Of a DNA stretch of 64,000 nt, positions 63,901 through 64,000 are shown piece after piece. The notes under the pieces were generated by a model. That model was given only the letters and a program-made list of their open reading frames with translations, searched no databases and was not told the origin of the DNA. Source of the stretch: Prolixibacteraceae bacterium (GTDB lineage: Bacteria; Bacteroidota; Bacteroidia; Bacteroidales; Prolixibacteraceae). The stretch is taken from the NCBI GenBank assembly GCA_019459525.1, contig JAIBEY010000030.1, forward strand, positions 1 through 64,000. Direction: 5' to 3'. The position numbers and the translations under genes are program-made. Numbering within the stretch: position 1 is the stretch's first letter; each line of letters starts with the position of its first letter.

Positions 63901-64000
63901 GTTGTCGACAGGTTGATGATGTTCCGCCACATACGCTTGTAAAGGTTTCAGGCTTTCCTTAACACACTTTGCAAGGAACATTGGCGATATCGTTCGGAAC
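63862..64000 (-). CDS. Possible 3' end of a gene running off the window
   Basis: One minus-strand frame is open for 45 codons from the window edge (MFLAKCVKESLKPLQAYVAE, then HHQPVDNKK) to a TAA inside the hairpin at 63853-63900. The overlap with the terminator and the short length make it uncertain; another frame ends nearer the edge. No family is recognised. Confidence 0.25.
   Translation of the reverse strand, partial: FRTISPMFLAKCVKESLKPLQAYVAEHHQPVDNKKDSLPHSCAVR

Overview
The window reads as chromosomal DNA of a free-living Bacteroidota species, probably of the Marinilabiliales/Prolixibacteraceae kind. The grounds are two type IX secretion (T9SS) C-terminal sorting domains, glycan-foraging genes (GH29, GH20, an HGSNAT-like acyltransferase), TAnnTTTG-type promoters, almost no Shine-Dalgarno signals, and the ileS / DksA-like / lspA order on one strand. 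Placement below the phylum is inference.

Layout. 1-1445 is gene-poor and starts with IS21-like end repeats. 1489-8560 is a core block on the minus strand: tRNA-Met-type(CAU), lspA, a DksA-like protein, ileS, and a two-component pair. 8729-11880 holds a two-gene unit (NTP_transf_5-type nucleotidyltransferase and an HPr-kinase-like protein) divergent from a 79-aa leader-like peptide; it may be a small peptide-modification locus. 11981-14558 has asnS and a PfkB sugar/adenosine kinase, then tRNA-Asn at 14666.

14716-42614 is an integrated genomic island of about 27.9 kb. A 28-bp piece of the 3' end of tRNA-Asn is repeated exactly at its right end, a tyrosine recombinase lies just inside the left end, and the island carries its own version of the tRNA terminator. 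Inside are two excisionase-type HTH proteins, an SF2 helicase-like protein, an AbiE-type toxin-antitoxin pair with a dyad operator, several decayed gene remnants, an 11-gene minus-strand operon built on a type I restriction-modification system, and a GIY-YIG-like protein at the right edge. The operon order is half-size HsdS, HsdM, RecD-like helicase with a C-terminal nuclease-like domain, HsdS, an unknown, DUF3800, an unknown, DUF2188, AlbA_2/ATPase, HsdR, M48-like peptidase. It is the best candidate in the window for an undescribed defence system. No relaxase or conjugation gene was found, so the island is probably integrase-mobile only.

42816-63830 returns to core and glycan metabolism. It contains a sugar-phosphate isomerase-like lipoprotein and a LacI regulator, then a plus-strand nucleotide-sugar cluster (epimerase, cytidylyltransferase/GHMP-like fusion, GDP-mannose pyrophosphorylase, GH29 fucosidase) with tandem LacI-type operators upstream. 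Next come a PKD/T9SS protein, a small membrane protein, an acyltransferase, a GH20-like hydrolase and a T9SS M1 peptidase on the minus strand. Last are ribonuclease R, a TetR regulator and a three-gene envelope cluster (Ig-like lipoprotein, DUF3108 protein, small protein) on the plus strand. All calls are from reading the sequence; no database search was run.
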